Shown here piece by piece: positions 60,540-64,000 of a stretch of DNA of 64,000 nucleotides (positions are counted from its first letter, which is position 1; the number at the start of each line of letters is the position of its first letter). The stretch covers positions 1 to 64,000 of the forward strand of contig MHZT01000015.1 of NCBI GenBank assembly GCA_001828855.1, read 5' to 3'. Made by a program: the position numbers and the translations under genes. The DNA comes from Rhodobacterales bacterium RIFCSPHIGHO2_02_FULL_62_130 (GTDB lineage: Bacteria > Pseudomonadota > Alphaproteobacteria > Rhodobacterales > Rhodobacteraceae). Under the pieces are notes generated by a model. That model searched no databases. It had not been told where the DNA came from and saw only the letters and a list, made by a program, of their open reading frames with translations.

Positions 60540-61610
60540 ATGGCATCGAAATTCCAACAGTCGAACCGAACTGGCTGGCTGATGGCAGGCCCCGCTTTCC
60601 TGCTGATCGCCGGTTTCATCATCCTGCCGTTCTTTTTCGCCATTGCCCTTAGCTTTACCAACCAGCGCCTGATTTCCCCCAATCCGACCGAGTTCACCGG
60701 CCTTGCCAACTATCGCCAGCTTCTGGGCGTGGCAGTGCTGACGCTGGACCCGCTGAAAGATGAGGCTGGGGCCGTGCAGATGAAGGACGGCGCGCCTGAA
60801 TACCCCTCGCTGCGCAGCATCACCCGCAACAACCCCGACCGCCCCGATCTGGCCGGCATGCGCGAATGGTTCAGCTTTGATTGGGGCGACGCGCGCACCT
60901 TCATTCTGGCGCGTGACGTGGTGTTCATGACCGCGCTGGTGAATACGATCCTTTTCGTGGTGATCGTGGCCCCTGTTCAAGGCGGGCTTGCGCTTGGTCT
61001 GGCGCTGCTGATCAATCAACGCCTGCGCGGCATCAACGTGTTCCGCGCGATCTATTTCATGCCGGTTGTGGTTTCCATCGTGGTCGTCTCGCTGCTGTGG
61101 CGGTTCATCTATGACGGCCAGTCAGGCCTGCTGAACAACCTGCTGGGCGCGGTCAGCTTTGGTGCCATTCCGAAAATCGACTGGCTGGGCAACCCGTCCA
61201 CCGCCCTTGGCGCGATCATCGCCATGTCGATCTGGCAGGCTGTCGGCTTTCATATGGTGATCTGGCTGTCCGGCCTGCAAACCATCTCGCCCACCTTGTA
61301 CGAGGCGGCGGCCATCGAAGGCTCGTCGAAATGGCAGACCTTCCGCTACATCACATGGCCCGGCCTGCGGAATACCGCCGTTCTGGTCCTGATCGTGATC
61401 ACCATGCAGGCCTTTGCGCTTTTCGCCCAGATCGACGTGATGACCAATGGCGGCCCCTTGGACAGCACCCAGACCATCGTGTTCCAAGCCGTCGAGCGCG
61501 GCTATGGCAAGCAGGACATTTCCGGCGGCTCCACCATTTCCGTCGTGCTGTTTGTGATCGTGCTGTCCGTATCCCTGATCCAACGCTGGCTGACGCGGGA
61601 GAAAAGCTGA
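60540..61610 (+). CDS. Carbohydrate ABC transporter permease, first subunit (MalF type)
   Basis: The 356-residue inner-membrane protein has about six membrane segments and a long periplasmic insertion near 75-125. The EAA loop is EAAAIEGSSKWQTFRYITWPGL near residue 260, where the ATPase docks. It forms a heterodimer with the next gene product. The start at 60540 is preceded by GAGG. Its stop overlaps the second permease ATG. Confidence 0.93.
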   Translation: MASKFQQSNRTGWLMAGPAFLLIAGFIILPFFFAIALSFTNQRLISPNPTEFTGLANYRQLLGVAVLTLDPLKDEAGAVQMKDGAPEYPSLRSITRNNPDRPDLAGMREWFSFDWGDARTFILARDVVFMTALVNTILFVVIVAPVQGGLALGLALLINQRLRGINVFRAIYFMPVVVSIVVVSLLWRFIYDGQSGLLNNLLGAVSFGAIPKIDWLGNPSTALGAIIAMSIWQAVGFHMVIWLSGLQTISPTLYEAAAIEGSSKWQTFRYITWPGLRNTAVLVLIVITMQAFALFAQIDVMTNGGPLDSTQTIVFQAVERGYGKQDISGGSTISVVLFVIVLSVSLIQRWLTREKS

Positions 61611-62488
61611 TGTCGATGATTTCTGCCGAAAACCATGGCCTGCGACTGGCCACCCGCTATGCGGTTCTGACGCTGATCGCGGTGATCTTCGTGTTCCCGC
61701 TGGTGTTCATGCTGATGTCCTCGCTGAAACCCGACCAGCAACTGCTGGCCGATACCGCCAGCCTGCGCGCCTTCCTGCCGGTGGGCGATATCAGTTTTGA
61801 CAACTACACAGCCGCATTTCAGCGCGCGCCTGTGGCGCTGTTCATCCTGAACTCGGTCATCGTGACAGGCGTAACGGTGGTGCTGTCGCTGCTGTTCTGT
61901 TCGATGGCGGCGTTTTCCTTTGTCTTCATCGGCTGGAAGGGGCGCGATGTGGCGCTGTCGATCATCCTTGCCACCTTGATCGTGCCGTTTGAAACCATCG
62001 CGATCCCGCTGCTGCTGATCGCATCGAAACTGCCGTGGCTGGGGCTGGAGGGGTTCACCACCGGCTGGTTGAATTCCTACCGCGTGCAGATCATCCCCTT
62101 CATCGCCGATGGCCTGACGATCTTTCTTTTCGTGCAGTATTTCAAAGACCTGCCCGGAGAGCTGATCGAGGCCGCCCGCGTTGAAGGCGCAAGCTGGGTG
62201 CAAATCTACCGCCGCATCGTGATGCCACTGGCCGGTCCCGTTCTGGCCACCGCCGCGATCCTGAAGTTTCTGGTGATGTATAACCAGTATCTCTGGCCGC
62301 TGATGGTGGTGCAGGACGAAGGCTACCGCCCGGTCATGGTCGGCCTGCAATACTTCTTCCAGTTGAACATCGCATGGGGCGAGGTGATGGCCTACCTGAG
62401 CCTGATCACCGTCCCCGTGCTTGCCTTTTATCTTTACCTGCAAAAAGCCTTCATCGCGTCGATTGCCTCGACCGGCGTGAAGGGTTGA
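61610..62488 (+). CDS. Carbohydrate ABC transporter permease, second subunit (MalG type)
   Basis: This 292-residue protein has six membrane segments, beginning with YAVLTLIAVIFVFPLVFMLMSSLKP. Its EAA loop is EAARVEGASWVQIYRRIVMPL near residue 190. The ATG at 61610 overlaps the TGA of the first permease. The 10-base gap to the hydrolase gene shows that the operon continues. Confidence 0.93.
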   Translation: MSMISAENHGLRLATRYAVLTLIAVIFVFPLVFMLMSSLKPDQQLLADTASLRAFLPVGDISFDNYTAAFQRAPVALFILNSVIVTGVTVVLSLLFCSMAAFSFVFIGWKGRDVALSIILATLIVPFETIAIPLLLIASKLPWLGLEGFTTGWLNSYRVQIIPFIADGLTIFLFVQYFKDLPGELIEAARVEGASWVQIYRRIVMPLAGPVLATAAILKFLVMYNQYLWPLMVVQDEGYRPVMVGLQYFFQLNIAWGEVMAYLSLITVPVLAFYLYLQKAFIASIASTGVKG

Positions 62489-62497
62489 GGAGACATA

Positions 62498-63490
62498 ATG
62501 GTTATCGCAATCGACAAGAAATGGATCTGGGACTCGTGGTATGCCAAGGATGGCGACACCTACCACGGCTTCTTCCTGCAGGCGGATACGTCGCTGGGTG
62601 ACCCCGATCTGCGCCACCTGAACGTGACGCAGGGCCATGCCACCTCGAAAGATCTGGTGAACTGGACCCATCTGGGCACGATGTTCGGCCCGTCGAAAAC
62701 CACCGCTTGGGACGACAGCACCACTTGGACCGGATCGGTGGTGCAGGATGACGCGGGTCTGTGGCATCTGTTCTACACCGGCACCACGCTGGCGGAAAAC
62801 TCGCTGTATCAGCGCATCGGCCATGCCACCTCGACCGATCTGCACAGTTGGGAGCGTGTGGGTGACGGGCTGTGCCTTGATCTGACCGGCCCCAATGCCG
62901 ACACTTATGAGAAAGACCACATGGTCGGCCATTGGCATGACCGCGCCATGCGCGACCCTTGGGTCATGCGCGATCCCGACAGCGACGGCTGGCTGATGTA
63001 TTTCACCGCCCGCGCACCGGGGATCGCCGAGCCGAACGCCGGTGGTGCCATCGGCTTTGCCACCTCGCCCGATCTTTACAACTGGACCCTGCGCCCGCCC
63101 GTGTTCACCGGCGGCATGGGCCAGCTTGAGGTGCCGCAGGTGTTTCAGGTGGGCGATATGTGGTATTGCCTGTTCTGCACCAGTGGCTTCCAATGGTCGG
63201 AACAATACCGTCGCACCAACCCGCAAAGCCCCGTCACCGGCAATCACTACCTGATCGCGGATCACCCGCGCGGGCCGTGGCGGATGGCCCCCGGCCCCTT
63301 CCTTGACGGGGCCGAACCCTGCCGCCGCTATGCCGCGCGCATTGTGGATGGGCCGGAGGGCCTTGTGATCCTTGGCTTCGCCGATGGCGGCAAGGATGTT
63401 TTCGGCGGCTATGTGATGAACCCCGAACCGGTCGTGGTGGGCGAAGGCGGCCTGCTGCACGTGCAACCCATCGCGAAAGCAGCGGAGTAG
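62498..63490 (+). CDS. GH32/GH43-like glycoside hydrolase (five-bladed propeller), cytosolic
   Basis: The 330-residue protein has the repeated blade pattern of the five-bladed propeller hydrolases. WIWDSWYAKDGDTYHGFFLQAD at the start, SKDLVNWTHLG, WTGSVVQDDAGLWHLFYTG, RDPWVMRDPDSDGW and LEVPQVFQVGDMWYCLF are typical of GH32-like enzymes. The RDP motif supplies the transition-state Asp, and E in LEVPQV fits the acid/base. No signal peptide is present, so it would cut imported sugar, possibly a fructoside such as sucrose. The exact family and substrate are uncertain. Confidence 0.8.
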   Translation: MVIAIDKKWIWDSWYAKDGDTYHGFFLQADTSLGDPDLRHLNVTQGHATSKDLVNWTHLGTMFGPSKTTAWDDSTTWTGSVVQDDAGLWHLFYTGTTLAENSLYQRIGHATSTDLHSWERVGDGLCLDLTGPNADTYEKDHMVGHWHDRAMRDPWVMRDPDSDGWLMYFTARAPGIAEPNAGGAIGFATSPDLYNWTLRPPVFTGGMGQLEVPQVFQVGDMWYCLFCTSGFQWSEQYRRTNPQSPVTGNHYLIADHPRGPWRMAPGPFLDGAEPCRRYAARIVDGPEGLVILGFADGGKDVFGGYVMNPEPVVVGEGGLLHVQPIAKAAE

Positions 63491-63493
63491 ATC

Positions 63494-64000
63494 ATGGCCA
63501 GTATCACCCTGAAAGGTCTGAAGAAAAGCTACGGCAATGCCCATGTCATCAAGGGCGTCGACATCGAGATCAACGACGGCGAGTTTGTCGTCTTTGTCGG
63601 CCCCTCGGGCTGTGGCAAATCCACCTTGTTGCGGATGATCGCAGGGCTTGAGGATATCACCTCGGGCGATCTGACCATCGCGGGCAAGCAGGTGAACGAC
63701 CTGCCGCCGAAAGATCGCGGCGTGGCGATGGTGTTCCAGTCCTATGCGATTTTCCCGCATATGACGGTGCGCGAGAATGTGGCCTTTGGCCTGACCATCG
63801 CGGGCGCGTCTCAGGCGGAAAAGGATGCCAAGGTGGCCGAAGCCGCCCGCATCCTGCAGATGGAGCATCTGCTGGACCGCCGCCCCAGCCAGCTTTCGGG
63901 TGGCCAGCGCCAGCGCGTCGCTATTGGCCGCGCGATTGTCCGCAAGCCTGCCGTGTTCCTGTTTGACGAACCGCTGTCGAACCTTGATGCCGCCTTGCGG
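63494..64000 (+). CDS. Sugar ABC transporter ATP-binding subunit, 3' partial
   Basis: The gene runs off the window after 169 residues. Walker [10 protein letters not shown] near 36, Q-loop VFQSYAIFP, signature [14 protein letters not shown] and Walker [13 protein letters not shown] identify a MalK/UgpC-type ATPase; the C-terminal regulatory domain would lie beyond 64000. It powers the two permeases. It starts 3 bp after the hydrolase stop. Confidence 0.95.
   Translation, partial: MASITLKGLKKSYGNAHVIKGVDIEINDGEFVVFVGPSGCGKSTLLRMIAGLEDITSGDLTIAGKQVNDLPPKDRGVAMVFQSYAIFPHMTVRENVAFGLTIAGASQAEKDAKVAEAARILQMEHLLDRRPSQLSGGQRQRVAIGRAIVRKPAVFLFDEPLSNLDAALR

Noticed and set aside
59151..63868. Very long minus-strand frames opposite the sugar operon (59151-61019 and 61502-63868)
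   Set aside because: They mirror the real + strand genes and encode low-complexity Gln/His/Arg-rich sequence without domains.

Overview
The window is high-GC bacterial DNA that reads as the chromosome of an alphaproteobacterium, most likely a rhodobacter-type Rhodobacterales. This is inferred from several features together: an F1-only ATP synthase operon (atpHAGDC), a CIRCE-controlled groESL operon, a fused ATP sulfurylase/APS kinase, an Hsp20-DUF1150 pair, an Lrp regulator divergent from trxB, homospermidine synthase, and small DUF465 and UbiK-type proteins. The genus cannot be fixed from sequence reading alone.

Positions 1-6523 are the right-hand part of an integrative element. Its right end is a displaced 3' piece of a tRNA-Ala(GGC) gene (6471-6523), preceded by four related repeats that look like integrase arm sites and by a tyrosine integrase gene (4977-6317). 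Inside lie an AlpA-type DNA-binding protein, a small protein resembling the C-terminal part of phage primases, a frameshifted DUF3987 gene, an AT-rich repeat cluster, and at the left edge a two-gene cassette: a DGQHR-domain (DndB-like) protein followed 16 bp later by a protein with a HEPN-like RX6H motif. That cassette is more AT-rich than the rest and is the best candidate for an uncharacterised system, probably defence related. The left end of the element and the intact tRNA lie outside the window.

From 6550 on the sequence is ordinary chromosome. First come a membrane hybrid histidine kinase, ubiK, an lgt-midA-pgeF run, a tiny cationic protein, lrp/trxB, sat-cysC, hsp20-DUF1150, DUF465, purEK, a secreted caspase-fold protein, an iron-permease-family protein, and a Nudix-Gre-GNAT run. 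Then follow groESL, a TraB/GumN protein, Mn-pyrophosphatase, a HAD hydrolase, a MaoC hydratase, ribF-ycgN-ltaE, a hydrolase and isomerase pair, prs, an H-type lectin protein and the F1 operon.

The right half holds a methyltransferase, gloB, clpA, an ExbB/MotA-like plus OmpA/MotB-like membrane pair, chaC, a DUF2125 protein, extensin-like, tyrA-hisC, homospermidine synthase, a YqhA protein, rpsD, a Hint protein, an LpxR-like protein and a class II deacetylase-family enzyme. It ends with a LacI-controlled carbohydrate ABC transporter operon (LacI, binding protein, two permeases, a cytosolic GH32-like enzyme, and a truncated ATPase). Short intergenic palindromes and many rho-independent terminators punctuate the chromosome. 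No CRISPR array, rRNA operon, intact tRNA or insertion sequence was seen.
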